Counted from the stretch's first letter, positions 35,522 through 44,454 are shown. The stretch: DNA of 64,000 nucleotides from Lachnospiraceae bacterium (GCA_022768745.1 JALELK010000107.1:26326-90325), one strand, 5' to 3'. Numbers and translations: made by a program. Notes: generated by a model from the sequence alone, not told the origin.

Positions 35522-37120
35522 ATGGAGCAGGTAAATGGTTTTTACAGGATTGCTTGGAGAGAAAAAAACGCACTGTGTTATATTTTCGCACCGAAGGAGG
35601 GCGGAAAGCCGGTTCTTTATAAAGATGTGTCAAATTTGTTGTCCCGCCATGGAATAGAGGGCTACAAAGAGTATGATTTACATCAGGCAATTCAGTCAGG
35701 AAAAGACTGTGTTGTGGATTTGGGACAGGGAAGTGGTATTGAATTCAGTGAATCTATGGATGTTTTTGTTTCCTTGGACAAAATGAAAGTTACCTGCAAA
35801 TTTACACCGGGATCAGAGAAGGGTTCGTTTTTGACGAAGCAGGATATTGTGGCTGACTTAAACGGTCGAGGAATTAAATATGGTATTTCGGAAGAGGCAA
35901 TTGATGCGTTCCTCTCCCATCATATATACAATACGGATTATGTTTTCGCAGAGGGCATGGCACCCCGTCATGGAAAAGATGCCACTATTGAGTATTTTTT
36001 TAATACCAATCCTTCCCTGAAGCCAAAGCATAATGAGGATGGTTCGGTGGATTATCATACCTTGAATACCATTTGTCCCGTGCAGAAGGGACAGAAAATT
36101 GCAGTCCTTCACCCTATGGATCCGGGAGAAGTGGGGTGTGATGTTTTCGGCAAAAGGATTACGCCAAGAACTGTAAAAAATAAAAAACTGGAATATGGCT
36201 TAAATATCTCTATCTCTGAAGATAAGACAGAGCTATTTTCTGATGTTACGGGACATGTCTCTTTGACTAACGGAAAAGTATTTGTGTCTGACGTATATGA
36301 GGTTCCGGCAGATGTGGATGCCTCTACTGGGGATATCAATTATTCCGGAAGTGTACATATCCGAGGTAGTGTACGAGGTGGATTTACTGTTGTGGCGGAA
36401 CAGAATATTGTGGTTGAGGGAAGCGTGGAAGATGCTTTGCTTCAAGCCGGAGGGGATATCATCGTGATGCATGGCATTCAGGGGATGCAAAGAGGTGTCC
36501 TGGATGCCGGTGGCAATGTTGTGGCAAAGTATATCGAAAATGCGAAAGTTTTCGCCGGAGGATATGTTGAAACCGGATCTATTATCTATAGCGAGGTGGG
36601 AGCCGGTGAAGATGTGGTCGTGGCAGAACGAAAAGGCTTTATCAATGGCGGAATTATTCGTGCCGGCGGAAAAGTGAAGGCAAACAGTATAGGTTCTTCT
36701 ATGGGGTCAAAGACTACGGTTGAGGTGGGGATGTCCCCGGAAAAGAAGGAACGATATAATATTTTGCAAAAGGAATTGGAGCAGAATAAATCGGAATTAG
36801 AAAAAATTAAGCCGGTAATTTTAAAGTACAATCAGATTATGACCGCTGGACAAAAATTGGATGCCAAAAATCAGATGTACTTTAAGCAGTTGGTGGAGCG
36901 GGCTAAGGAATTAAATGCTCAGGATGACGAGGCAAGGAGTGAGTTTGCCACATTACAGCAGGAGATGCTAGCCGGCAAACATGCCAAGGTTATTGTCCAG
37001 AGGGATATTTACCCGGGAACGGTGGTTTCGATTTCAGACCTCAGCATTGTGGTGAAAGAAAAAAGGTCATTCTGCACTATAGAAAGAAAAAATGGAGAGA
37101 TTGTTTTTGCCAATCAATAG
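35522..37120 (+). CDS. FapA family (DUF342) polymer-forming-like protein
   Basis: A 532 aa protein with an N-terminal region, then a central right-handed beta-helix type repeat (about 250-400). The repeat shows runs such as VHIRGSVRGGFTVVAEQNIV, DALLQAGGDIIVMHGI and GGNVVAKYIENAKVFAGGYV. The C-terminal part is a coiled coil (about 410-490). This is the FapA/DUF342 architecture found near flagellar and chemotaxis genes in clostridia. The track begins at TTG 35507; ATG 35522 with GGGGGA upstream is preferred. Function is unknown; membrane-associated signalling has been suggested for relatives. Confidence 0.8.
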   Translation: MEQVNGFYRIAWREKNALCYIFAPKEGGKPVLYKDVSNLLSRHGIEGYKEYDLHQAIQSGKDCVVDLGQGSGIEFSESMDVFVSLDKMKVTCKFTPGSEKGSFLTKQDIVADLNGRGIKYGISEEAIDAFLSHHIYNTDYVFAEGMAPRHGKDATIEYFFNTNPSLKPKHNEDGSVDYHTLNTICPVQKGQKIAVLHPMDPGEVGCDVFGKRITPRTVKNKKLEYGLNISISEDKTELFSDVTGHVSLTNGKVFVSDVYEVPADVDASTGDINYSGSVHIRGSVRGGFTVVAEQNIVVEGSVEDALLQAGGDIIVMHGIQGMQRGVLDAGGNVVAKYIENAKVFAGGYVETGSIIYSEVGAGEDVVVAERKGFINGGIIRAGGKVKANSIGSSMGSKTTVEVGMSPEKKERYNILQKELEQNKSELEKIKPVILKYNQIMTAGQKLDAKNQMYFKQLVERAKELNAQDDEARSEFATLQQEMLAGKHAKVIVQRDIYPGTVVSISDLSIVVKEKRSFCTIERKNGEIVFANQ

Positions 37121-37132
37121 AGGGGGTAGAAG

Positions 37133-37462
37133 ATGTCGATTCGTCCAGTAGATTTTAACGGTATGATACAGAACACCCAGGAGGTGTCAAATACAAAGGC
37201 CCAGGAAGATAATAAACCACTGGTTCACCAGCACAATATTCAGACTATGGTTGTGAAGGAAGAGCAACAGATGAGTTCTACTGTTCAGGATATGGAACAG
37301 GCACAACATCATGAATATGACTATTCGGATGGTGAAGGTGATGGTAAAGGATATCAGGGCAATCAGGGAAGAAAGAAGAAAAACGTGGGTAAGAATGCAA
37401 ATGAAGGAGACGGTTCTGTGGTAATCAAAAACAGTCGGCCTTCCTTTGATATCAAAATATAA
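37133..37462 (+). CDS. Small hydrophilic protein of unknown function in flagellar cluster
   Basis: A 109 aa, Gln/Asp/Gly-rich, probably disordered protein. It opens MSIRPVDFNGMIQNTQEVSN, has a His/Gln-rich middle and a Gly/Lys-rich stretch (GKGYQGNQGRKKKN), and ends FDIKI. A GGGGG ribosome site and 12-bp spacing after the FapA-like gene support expression. The start resembles short proteins found beside DUF342 genes in other clostridial flagellar clusters (memory, unverified). No function is assigned. Confidence 0.65.
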   Translation: MSIRPVDFNGMIQNTQEVSNTKAQEDNKPLVHQHNIQTMVVKEEQQMSSTVQDMEQAQHHEYDYSDGEGDGKGYQGNQGRKKKNVGKNANEGDGSVVIKNSRPSFDIKI

Positions 37463-37473
37463 GGAGATTGGTT

Positions 37474-38172
37474 ATGACAGCGCTACAGGTTGCTTTATTA
37501 GTAGTTGGTCTTGTTTGTTTAGTGGGCAGTTTTTTCGTTTCCGAGAAACTGTCTTCTTCTGATTTAGAAGAGATGAAAAAAATGAGTCAGCAGGAAATAA
37601 AGATTATTTTAGAATCGGAATTAAATCAGGCGTCTTCGGATATTGAGGACAAGCTTCGGGACAAGTTAGAAGAAAAACTGGAGGAGATGGAACGAAAGAG
37701 CGATAAAGAGACCAATCAAAAGATTATGTCCATCAGTGAGTATTCAGATACGGTTTTAAATGCTATGAACAAATCTCACGATGAGATTGTTTTTATGTAT
37801 GACATGCTTAATGACAAACAGGAAAAAGCAACGGAGTTGACCAAAGAACTTCAACAGATGGAATCCGCTGTGAATCAGATGCGACAGTCTTTGGATGAAA
37901 AAATTGAGCAGGTACAGTTGCAGACAGAAAAATCCATTGAAATCGTTCAGGAGAATGAGGAAATAGAGAAGATGTCCGACATTTCTGTGCAGGAGGCATT
38001 GCAGCACCAGATGGAGGAGAAAGAGGAAAAAGAAGGGCACAGAGACAATGGAGATATTATTTCTTTATATAAGAAAGGATACAGTGAGGTGGAAATCGCC
38101 AAAAAATTAGGAAGGGGCCTTGGAGAAGTGAAACTGATTTTAGGCCTTTTTAGTGAGGAAAACAAATCATGA
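37474..38172 (+). CDS. SwrB-like membrane-anchored coiled-coil protein
   Basis: A 232 aa protein with an N-terminal membrane helix (about 3-22, ALQVALLVVGLVCLVGSFFV), a long Glu/Gln/Lys coiled coil (about 30-170) and a C-terminal HTH-like end. That end, ISLYKKGYSEVEIAKKLGRG followed by LGEVKLILGLF, resembles the C-terminus of Bacillus SwrB, encoded just after sigD. SwrB promotes assembly of the flagellar export apparatus. Here it is two genes downstream of fliA. The track start at TTG 37468 is replaced by ATG 37474 with AAGGAG at proper spacing. Confidence 0.6.
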   Translation: MTALQVALLVVGLVCLVGSFFVSEKLSSSDLEEMKKMSQQEIKIILESELNQASSDIEDKLRDKLEEKLEEMERKSDKETNQKIMSISEYSDTVLNAMNKSHDEIVFMYDMLNDKQEKATELTKELQQMESAVNQMRQSLDEKIEQVQLQTEKSIEIVQENEEIEKMSDISVQEALQHQMEEKEEKEGHRDNGDIISLYKKGYSEVEIAKKLGRGLGEVKLILGLFSEENKS

Positions 38173-38657
38173 AGCTGAAATATTATTTGCGTGGGGCGGG
38201 TATTGGTATCATCGTATCTACTTTTATTTTTTCTATTGCTTTTGCATTTTATAAACCCACCTTATCAGATGAAGAAATTATGAAGGAAGCAACAAAACTG
38301 GGAATGGTTTCTAAGTCCGAAGACAGTGATGCCTCATCAAAAGATATCAAGACGCAGGAAAATAACAAGAACCAGACAAAAGATGATGATGGGAGCCAGA
38401 GCAAGAATGGTGACAAATCATCAGAAGAAGAGGCAGAGGGCACGGAGGTTATTACATTTTCAGTAAACTCCGGTGACACTTCCTCTGTGGTTGCAGGACA
38501 TCTCAAAGAGATGGGGTTAGTGGATGACGCAGATGCTTTTGACAAATTCCTGTCGGAGCAGGATTTGGACAATCTGATTCTGCCGGGGGAATACACCATC
38601 CCGAAGGATAGTTCTTTTTTGGATATTGCAACCATTTTAACTTCAAAGAAAAAGTAG
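38169..38657 (+). CDS. Membrane-anchored protein with MltG-type LysM-like domain
   Basis: A 162 aa protein. One N-terminal membrane helix (about 10-29, GAGIGIIVSTFIFSIAFAFY) is followed by a Ser/Asp/Lys-rich linker. A C-terminal domain reads VNSGDTSSVVAGHLKEMGLV, then LILPGEYTIPKDSSFLDIAT. This matches the LysM-like first domain of MltG (YceG) without the catalytic lytic transglycosylase part. It could bind cell wall and is not an enzyme by itself. It overlaps the SwrB-like gene by 4 bp (ATGA) and ends the cluster. Confidence 0.65.
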   Translation: MKLKYYLRGAGIGIIVSTFIFSIAFAFYKPTLSDEEIMKEATKLGMVSKSEDSDASSKDIKTQENNKNQTKDDDGSQSKNGDKSSEEEAEGTEVITFSVNSGDTSSVVAGHLKEMGLVDDADAFDKFLSEQDLDNLILPGEYTIPKDSSFLDIATILTSKKK

Positions 38658-38664
38658 AAAATTC

Positions 38665-38693
38665 TTGCATAGGTAGATGAGCTATGATATAAT
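38665..38693 (+). promoter_or_regulatory. Sigma-A-type promoter for rpsB-tsf
   Basis: TTGCAT (38665-38670), exactly 17 bp, TATAAT (38688-38693). It starts directly after the flagellar cluster and gives a leader of about 105 nt before rpsB. Confidence 0.75.
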
Positions 38694-38716
38694 TTTCAAC
38701 GGCTCAAAATTAATCA

Positions 38717-38777
38717 CACATAAGGATTGGCAGAATGGTGCCGGATGATGCGGTTTTTTGCCAAGAGGATTTATGTG
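38717..38777 (+). promoter_or_regulatory. Structured rpsB leader, probable ribosomal-protein autoregulatory RNA
   Basis: CACATAA (38717-38723) pairs with TTATGTG (38771-38777). After an asymmetric internal loop (GGA / GAGGAT), TTGGCA (38727-38732) pairs with TGCCAA (38759-38764). A smaller GGCA/TGCC hairpin can form inside. The structure lies in the 5' untranslated region, ahead of the AGGAGG site. By analogy with known S2 autoregulation, S2 may bind it; the exact family was not identified. Confidence 0.55.
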
Positions 38778-38803
38778 GAAGAAAATAACCAGGAGGTAAG
38801 AAA

Positions 38804-39535
38804 ATGAGTGTTATTTCAATGAAACAATTATTAGAAGCAGGTGTTCATTTCGGACATCAGACAAGAAGATGGAACCCTAAAATGGCTCCATACATCTACG
38901 CAGAGAGAAATGGTATCTATATCATTGATCTTCAGAAGTCTGTTGGAAAAGTAGATGAGGCTTATGATGCAGTATTTGATATTGCTGAGCAGGGTGGAAT
39001 CATTCTTTTTGTTGGTACAAAGAAGCAGGCTCAGGATGCAATCAAGACTGAGGCAGAGCGTTGCGGTATGTACTATGTAAATGAGAGATGGCTTGGAGGT
39101 ATGCTTACAAACTTCAAGACAATCGAGAGCAGAATTGCTAGATTAAAAGAAATCGAAAAGATGGAAGAAGACGGTGTGTTCGATGTTCTTCCTAAGAAAG
39201 AAGTTATCAATCTTAAGAAGGAAATGGAAAAACTTGAGAAGAACCTTGGCGGTATCAAGGATATGGGTAGAATCCCGGATGCTATCTTTATCGTAGATCC
39301 TAAGAAGGAGAGAATCTGTGTTCAGGAAGCACACGCTCTTGGTATTCCACTTATCGGTATTGCTGATACAAACTGTGATCCGGAAGAATTGGATTATGTA
39401 ATCCCTGGAAATGATGATGCAATTCGTGCCGTTAAGCTTATTGTTGGCAAGATGGCTGACGCTGTAATCGAAGCTAAGCAGGGAACTGTTGAGGTTGATA
39501 CAGAAGAAGCTACTGAAGAAGTAGAAGAAGCATAA
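38804..39535 (+). CDS. rpsB: 30S ribosomal protein S2
   Basis: Structural protein of the small ribosomal subunit. It shows [48 protein letters not shown] and the C-terminal [15 protein letters not shown], all typical of bacterial S2. The protein is 243 aa with an acidic Glu-rich tail ([11 protein letters not shown]). AGGAGG ribosome site. Followed by tsf, the usual pair. Confidence 0.98.
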   Translation: MSVISMKQLLEAGVHFGHQTRRWNPKMAPYIYAERNGIYIIDLQKSVGKVDEAYDAVFDIAEQGGIILFVGTKKQAQDAIKTEAERCGMYYVNERWLGGMLTNFKTIESRIARLKEIEKMEEDGVFDVLPKKEVINLKKEMEKLEKNLGGIKDMGRIPDAIFIVDPKKERICVQEAHALGIPLIGIADTNCDPEELDYVIPGNDDAIRAVKLIVGKMADAVIEAKQGTVEVDTEEATEEVEEA

Positions 39536-39561
39536 TAATTCAATAATTGGAGGATAATATT

Positions 39562-40500
39562 ATGGCTATTACAGCAGCTATGGTAAAAGAACTGCGTGAA
39601 ATGACAGGCGCAGGTATGATGGATTGTAAGAAGGCATTAGGCGAAGTTGACGGAGATATGGATGCCGCAGTAGAATACCTTGCAAAGAAAGGTTTGGCTA
39701 AGGCTGAGAAGAAGGCTGGTCGTATTGCTGCAGAAGGTATTGTTGCTTTGCAGGTGTCTGACGATGCAAAGAAGGCAGTTGCAGTAGAAGTTAACTCTGA
39801 GACAGACTTTGTTGCAAAGAACGAAAAGTTCCAGAACTATGTTGCTCAGGTTGCTTCACAGGCAATGAACACAACTGCTACAGATATTGACGGATTTTTG
39901 GCAGAGGCATGGGCTTTGGATACAACAAAGACTGTAAATGAAGAACTTGCAAGCCAGATTGCTGTTATTGGTGAAAACTTAAAGATTCGTCGTTTTGCTC
40001 AGTTGGAAGAGAACAATGGTTTCATCGCTGACTATGTTCACATGGGTGGAAAGATTGGTGTTTTGGTTGACGTTGAGACTGATGTTATCAACGATGCTGT
40101 TAAAGAGATGGCAAAGAACCTCGCTATGCAGGTTGCAGCTTTGAATCCAAAGTACACAGACAGATCAGAAGTTAGTGCAGAGTATATCGCTCATGAAGAA
40201 GAAATTCTTCGTGCTCAGATTGCAAATGATCCTAAGGAGTCTCAGAAGCCTGAAAAGGTTATCGAAGGTATGATTAAGGGTCGTATCAACAAGGAATTGA
40301 AGGAAGTTGTTTTGTTGGATCAGGTTTATGTTAAGGCTGAAGACGGCAAGCAGATTGTTTCAAATTACATTGCTGATGTTGCAAAGGCAAACGGAGCAAA
40401 CATCAAGATTAAAGGATTTGTTCGTTTTGAGACCGGTGAAGGTATCGAAAAGAAGGAAGAAGATTTTGCTGCAGAAGTAGCTGCTCAGATGGGCAACTAG
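39562..40500 (+). CDS. tsf: Translation elongation factor Ts
   Basis: Nucleotide exchange factor for EF-Tu. The N-terminus MAITAAMVKELREMTGAGMM and the segment CKKALGEVDGDMDAAVEYL are the UBA-type start. ETDFVAKNEKFQNYV is the core EF-Tu contact. The track starts at TTG 39547, but TTGGAGG there is the ribosome site; ATG 39562 is the real start (312 aa). Followed by a strong terminator. Confidence 0.98.
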   Translation: MAITAAMVKELREMTGAGMMDCKKALGEVDGDMDAAVEYLAKKGLAKAEKKAGRIAAEGIVALQVSDDAKKAVAVEVNSETDFVAKNEKFQNYVAQVASQAMNTTATDIDGFLAEAWALDTTKTVNEELASQIAVIGENLKIRRFAQLEENNGFIADYVHMGGKIGVLVDVETDVINDAVKEMAKNLAMQVAALNPKYTDRSEVSAEYIAHEEEILRAQIANDPKESQKPEKVIEGMIKGRINKELKEVVLLDQVYVKAEDGKQIVSNYIADVAKANGANIKIKGFVRFETGEGIEKKEEDFAAEVAAQMGN

Positions 40501-40515
40501 TCAGTATAACATTTT

Positions 40516-40550
40516 ATGGGTGGATGGCTATGAGCTGTCCACCCATTTTT
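40516..40550 (+). terminator. Intrinsic terminator after tsf
   Basis: ATGGGTGGA (40516-40524) pairs with TCCACCCAT (40538-40546), followed by TTTTT. Confidence 0.85.
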
Positions 40551-40591
40551 AGCTTGTAAAGAAAATTTAAGTGGACAAAACAAGTATATTA

Positions 40592-40619
40592 TTGCGTAAA
40601 TTCATAAATATGATACAAT
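40592..40619 (+). promoter_or_regulatory. Sigma-A-type promoter for the deacetylase-bactofilin-pyrH-frr unit
   Basis: TTGCGT (40592-40597), 16-bp spacer, TACAAT (40614-40619), located after the tsf terminator. Confidence 0.55.
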
Positions 40620-40673
40620 AAAGACATTCAGAAGAAAAATCCGACTTGGATAAGTGTAGTGGGAGATTGGACA

Positions 40674-41594
40674 ATGGATGAAAAGGAGCAGGAAGCCCTT
40701 AAGAAACAGCGGGAGCGCAGGAAAAGAGTTCAGAGAATTCGGACCGGAATCATTACTTTTATATCAGTATGGATGATTCTTTCTATTGTTCTCACAGTGA
40801 TAATGTGTGTCAAGATTATTTCTCTGCAAAAGCAAATAGATGTTCTGGTGGGTAATTATGACCAGAATAAAAAAGTGGAAAATACGGAAGCCGGTGTGCA
40901 AAATGATGATTTCACCGTGGTGAATAGTGTGACGGATTCCAAGGACAATCTTGCAGAAGAGGGGGATATACATAAAGTTTATCTGACTTTTGATGATGGT
41001 CCCAGCGAAAATACGGATAAAATTTTGGATATTTTGGACGATTATGGTATCAAGGCTACATTTTTTGTGAATGGCCGGGAAGATGAAGAATCCCTTGCGG
41101 CATATAAAAGGATTGTGGATGAGGGACACACCATCGCGATGCATTCTTACTCACACAAATACAGTGAGATTTATTCATCGCTGGATGCCTTCAAAAAGGA
41201 CTATGAAAAAATACAAAATCTGATTTATGACACCACCGGAGTTGAGAGTATGTACTATCGTTTTCCGGGAGGTAGTAGTAATCGCGTGAGCAATGCGCAT
41301 ATGTCAGATTACATTAAATTTTTAAATGAGCAGGGGATTGTATACTTTGATTGGAACGTTTCAAGTGGAGATGCAACATCCCAGGCATTTACTGCAGATG
41401 AATTAGTTGAAAATGTTATGTCGGATGTGGTAAAATACAAGACGTCGGTTGTTCTTATGCATGACGCAAAGACAAAGTCAACAACGGTGCAGGCGTTGCC
41501 TGAGATTATTGAGGCCTTGCAAAAGAGCGGGGCATTGATTTTGCCGATTGATGAAAATACAGATGTGATTCAGCATACAAGCATTCAACAATAA
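40674..41594 (+). CDS. Polysaccharide deacetylase (NodB domain), membrane anchored
   Basis: Probable peptidoglycan N-acetylglucosamine (or other cell-wall glycan) deacetylase, carbohydrate esterase family 4. A basic N-terminus and one membrane helix (about 28-48) precede the NodB domain. Motif 1 is YLTFDDGPSENTDKIL, motif 2 is AMHSYSHKYSEI, and motif 3 is YRFPGGSSNRV. Metal-binding His residues and the catalytic Asp are present. The track start at GTG 40659 is replaced by ATG 40674, with GGGAG upstream (306 aa). It is followed by a bactofilin gene, hinting at a role in cell-wall or shape control. Confidence 0.92.
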   Translation: MDEKEQEALKKQRERRKRVQRIRTGIITFISVWMILSIVLTVIMCVKIISLQKQIDVLVGNYDQNKKVENTEAGVQNDDFTVVNSVTDSKDNLAEEGDIHKVYLTFDDGPSENTDKILDILDDYGIKATFFVNGREDEESLAAYKRIVDEGHTIAMHSYSHKYSEIYSSLDAFKKDYEKIQNLIYDTTGVESMYYRFPGGSSNRVSNAHMSDYIKFLNEQGIVYFDWNVSSGDATSQAFTADELVENVMSDVVKYKTSVVLMHDAKTKSTTVQALPEIIEALQKSGALILPIDENTDVIQHTSIQQ

Positions 41595-41612
41595 AATACG
41601 GAGGATTATAAG

Positions 41613-42404
41613 ATGGGATTTTTTAAAGAATTTAAGGATGACTTTTCTGAGGCTGTAAATGAATTGGTTCCGGGAGCTGAGGAGACAGAAACCACCGAAG
41701 ATGAAATGGTGGATACTCTGGGAGAGAATATTGATGTGGCTTCTGAACTGTCAAAGTTAGATGGCCTTTTAGAGCAGGTGACAAAGCGAGTGGATCAGGA
41801 GGACGCATCTTCAGATGTTAAGGCAGAAAAGCCAGTTGCCCCTGAAGTAAATCATAATATGAAAGCAGAAGAGAAAGTTGAGGATAAAGTAAAGATGGAT
41901 ACATATAGCACAGATAACGGAGTTCAGCAAATGGCACCTTCACAGGCAGGCACACCAGTCGCAGATGAGACAGCGATTATCACTGCCGGAATGTCTATCA
42001 ATGGTAATTTAGAGTCAGTGGGCTCAATTAATGTAGAGGGAAAGGTTGTAGGAGATATCGCATGTAATGGTAAGCTGGTAGTTACCGGTACAGTACAGGG
42101 TAACAGTTCTTCCTCAGAGTTCTTTGCAGACGCTGCAAAGATTGAAGGTGAGGTTGCCACAACCGGTACAGCCAAGATTGGTGTTGGCTCTGTTGTAATT
42201 GGTAACATCTCAGCTACATCAGCAGTGATTGCCGGTGCGGTAAAGGGTGATATTGATGTGCAGGGACCTGTAGTTGTTGATACATCTGCTGTTGTTATGG
42301 GTAATATTAAATCTCGTTCTGTACAGATTAATAATGGTGCAGTTATCGAAGGTTTCTGTTCACAGAGTTATGCAGACGTTGATGTAGAAGGTTTGTTTGC
42401 ATAA
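41613..42404 (+). CDS. Bactofilin-type polymer-forming cytoskeletal protein
   Basis: A 263 aa protein with a long acidic N-terminus (about 1-125) and a C-terminal beta-helix of bactofilin type. Repeats include ITAGMSINGNLESVGSINVE, GKVVGDIACNGKLVVTGTV and VVIGNISATSAVIAGAVKGD. Bactofilins form filaments without nucleotides and often recruit cell-wall enzymes. The deacetylase 18 bp upstream is a natural candidate partner; that link is inference. The N-terminal extension is longer than in minimal bactofilins. Confidence 0.87.
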   Translation: MGFFKEFKDDFSEAVNELVPGAEETETTEDEMVDTLGENIDVASELSKLDGLLEQVTKRVDQEDASSDVKAEKPVAPEVNHNMKAEEKVEDKVKMDTYSTDNGVQQMAPSQAGTPVADETAIITAGMSINGNLESVGSINVEGKVVGDIACNGKLVVTGTVQGNSSSSEFFADAAKIEGEVATTGTAKIGVGSVVIGNISATSAVIAGAVKGDIDVQGPVVVDTSAVVMGNIKSRSVQINNGAVIEGFCSQSYADVDVEGLFA

Positions 42405-42426
42405 AATATCATAGAAGGAAATAAAG

Positions 42427-43122
42427 ATGAAGAGAGTATTATTGAAGTTAAGTGGAGAAGCTTTAGCGGGCGAGAAAAAAACAGGATTTGACGAAGCAAC
42501 TTGTATCCAGGTGGCAAATCAGGTAAAAGCGCTGGTTGACCAGGACATTCAGGTAGGTATCGTCATTGGTGGCGGTAATTTCTGGAGAGGCCGTACATCA
42601 GAGACTATAGACAGAACCAAAGCAGATCAAATAGGTATGCTGGCAACTGTGATGAATTGTATTTATGTTTCAGAAATTTTCCGTTATGTAGGTATGGACA
42701 CAGAAGTTTTGACACCATTTGTATGTGGGGCTTTTTCTAAGTTATATTCCAAAGATGTTGCAAATGAGTGCTTTTCTCAAAATAAGGTTGTATTTTTTGC
42801 AGGTGGTACGGGACATCCGTATTTCTCTACAGATACAGCTACGGTTCTTCGCGCAATTGAAATCGAAGCAGATGTGATTTTGTTGGCAAAGGCCATTGAC
42901 GGTGTATATGATAGTGATCCGAAAACAAATCCGGATGCAAAGAGATATGATATCTTAGATATTCAGGAAGTTATCGATAAAAAGCTGGCAGTTGTGGATT
43001 TGACAGCATCTATTATGTGCATGGAAAACAAGATGCCGATGTATGTATTTGCTTTACAGGAAGAGGACAGCATTATCAAGGCAATTTCAGGAAATTTCAA
43101 TGGTACAAAGGTTACCGTTTAG
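42427..43122 (+). CDS. pyrH: UMP kinase
   Basis: Phosphorylates UMP to UDP, feeding pyrimidine nucleotide pools. VLLKLSGEALAGEKKTGFD at the N-terminus, GIVIGGGNFWRGR and FFAGGTGHPYFSTDTATVLR are the amino-acid-kinase family motifs. Length 231 aa is usual. It forms the pyrH-frr pair found in most bacteria. Confidence 0.98.
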   Translation: MKRVLLKLSGEALAGEKKTGFDEATCIQVANQVKALVDQDIQVGIVIGGGNFWRGRTSETIDRTKADQIGMLATVMNCIYVSEIFRYVGMDTEVLTPFVCGAFSKLYSKDVANECFSQNKVVFFAGGTGHPYFSTDTATVLRAIEIEADVILLAKAIDGVYDSDPKTNPDAKRYDILDIQEVIDKKLAVVDLTASIMCMENKMPMYVFALQEEDSIIKAISGNFNGTKVTV

Positions 43123-43137
43123 TTTATGGAGGAAGAA

Positions 43138-43692
43138 ATGGACGAAAAGTTAAAGGTATTTGAGGACAAAATGATAAAGTCTTACAACAATCTGTTGGAA
43201 GAATACACAACCATCCGTGCAGGAAGAGCAAATCCTCATGTTTTGGATAAAGTGATGGTTGATTATTATGGAGTGCCTACCGCGTTACAGCAGGTCGCAA
43301 ACGTTAGCGTTCCGGAGCCGAGAATGATTCAGATTCAGCCATGGGAGCCTTCTTTGGTCAAAGAAATTGAGAAAGCGATTTTAGTCTCTGATTTGGGATT
43401 GAACCCTACCAACGATGGTAAGGTGATTCGTCTGGTATTTCCGGAGCTTACTGAGGAACGCCGTAAGGAATTGGCAAAAGATGTTAAGAAGCGTGGCGAG
43501 AATGCCAAGGTGGCAATCAGAAATATTCGTAGAGATGCCAACGAAACTTTTAAGAAGTATGGTAAGGAGGCGGATGTGTCTGAGGATGAAGTCAAGGAAT
43601 TAGAAAGTCAGGCTCAGAAGCTGACAGACAAATATATTGCTGAAGTTGATAAGGCAGTGGAGACAAAATCCAACGAGATAATGACGGTATAG
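43138..43692 (+). CDS. frr: Ribosome recycling factor
   Basis: Splits post-termination ribosomes with EF-G. It has LEEYTTIRAGRANPHVLDKV, EKAILVSDLGLNPTNDGKV, RLVFPELTEERRKEL and NIRRDANE, all standard. The track begins at ATG 43126, but GGAGG falls right after that codon and serves ATG 43138, which gives the family-typical start (184 aa). A terminator follows. Confidence 0.97.
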   Translation: MDEKLKVFEDKMIKSYNNLLEEYTTIRAGRANPHVLDKVMVDYYGVPTALQQVANVSVPEPRMIQIQPWEPSLVKEIEKAILVSDLGLNPTNDGKVIRLVFPELTEERRKELAKDVKKRGENAKVAIRNIRRDANETFKKYGKEADVSEDEVKELESQAQKLTDKYIAEVDKAVETKSNEIMTV

Positions 43693-43707
43693 AGTATATA
43701 GTGGAGT

Positions 43708-43737
43708 AAAGGGACACTGTCAAGGTGTCCCTTTTTT
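43708..43737 (+). terminator. Intrinsic terminator after frr
   Basis: AAAGGGACAC (43708-43717) pairs perfectly with GTGTCCCTTT (43725-43734) and runs into a T stretch. Confidence 0.85.
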
Positions 43738-43755
43738 CAAATAAGGAGACAGTTT

Positions 43756-44454
43756 ATGAGTGTACCACAGCATGTAGCAATTATTTTAGATGGAAATGGA
43801 CGTTGGGCAAAGGCTAAAGGATTGCCTCGGACGGCAGGACACACTGCCGGAGCAAAAAATGTAGAAACCATAGCAGAGGCGGCCTATAACAATGGAATCA
43901 AATATCTGACACTGTATGCTTTTTCCACGGAAAATTGGAATCGACCTCAGGAAGAGGTAAAGGCTTTAATGGTTCTGTTGGATAATTATTTGAAGAACTG
44001 TTTTAAGACAGCGAAGAAAAATAACATGCGCATTCGTGTCATTGGAGATATTACTCGTTTGGAACCGGCGACACAGGAACGGATTCGCCAGTTGGAAAAG
44101 GAATCCAGCCAGTATACCGGACTTAATTTGACCATAGCCATTAATTACGGAAGCAGGGATGAGATTGTCCGTGGAATACGGCATCTGTGCTATGATGTAG
44201 AAGATGGAAAACTTTCTGCTGACGAGATTACAGAGGAGAGTTTTGGAAAATATCTGGACACTTGGGATTTGCCGGATCCGGATTTGATGATTCGTACCAG
44301 TGGAGAGCAACGGTTGTCAAATTATCTTTTGTGGCAGTTAGCGTATTCTGAATTTTATTTTACCCCGGTGCCATGGCCGGATTTTCACGAAAAGGAATTA
44401 AAGGAAGCCATAGAGGCTTATGAGAATAGAAATCGTAGATATGGAAAGGTGTAA
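43756..44454 (+). CDS. uppS: Isoprenyl transferase (undecaprenyl diphosphate synthase)
   Basis: Makes the C55 lipid carrier used for peptidoglycan and other surface glycans. The N-terminus HVAIILDGNGRWAKAKGLPR includes the catalytic Asp. FSTENWNRPQEEV and the C-terminal DLMIRTSGEQRLSNYLLWQL complete the signature. Length 232 aa. First gene of a run of envelope and isoprenoid genes (uppS-cdsA-dxr-rseP-ispG). Confidence 0.97.
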   Translation: MSVPQHVAIILDGNGRWAKAKGLPRTAGHTAGAKNVETIAEAAYNNGIKYLTLYAFSTENWNRPQEEVKALMVLLDNYLKNCFKTAKKNNMRIRVIGDITRLEPATQERIRQLEKESSQYTGLNLTIAINYGSRDEIVRGIRHLCYDVEDGKLSADEITEESFGKYLDTWDLPDPDLMIRTSGEQRLSNYLLWQLAYSEFYFTPVPWPDFHEKELKEAIEAYENRNRRYGKV

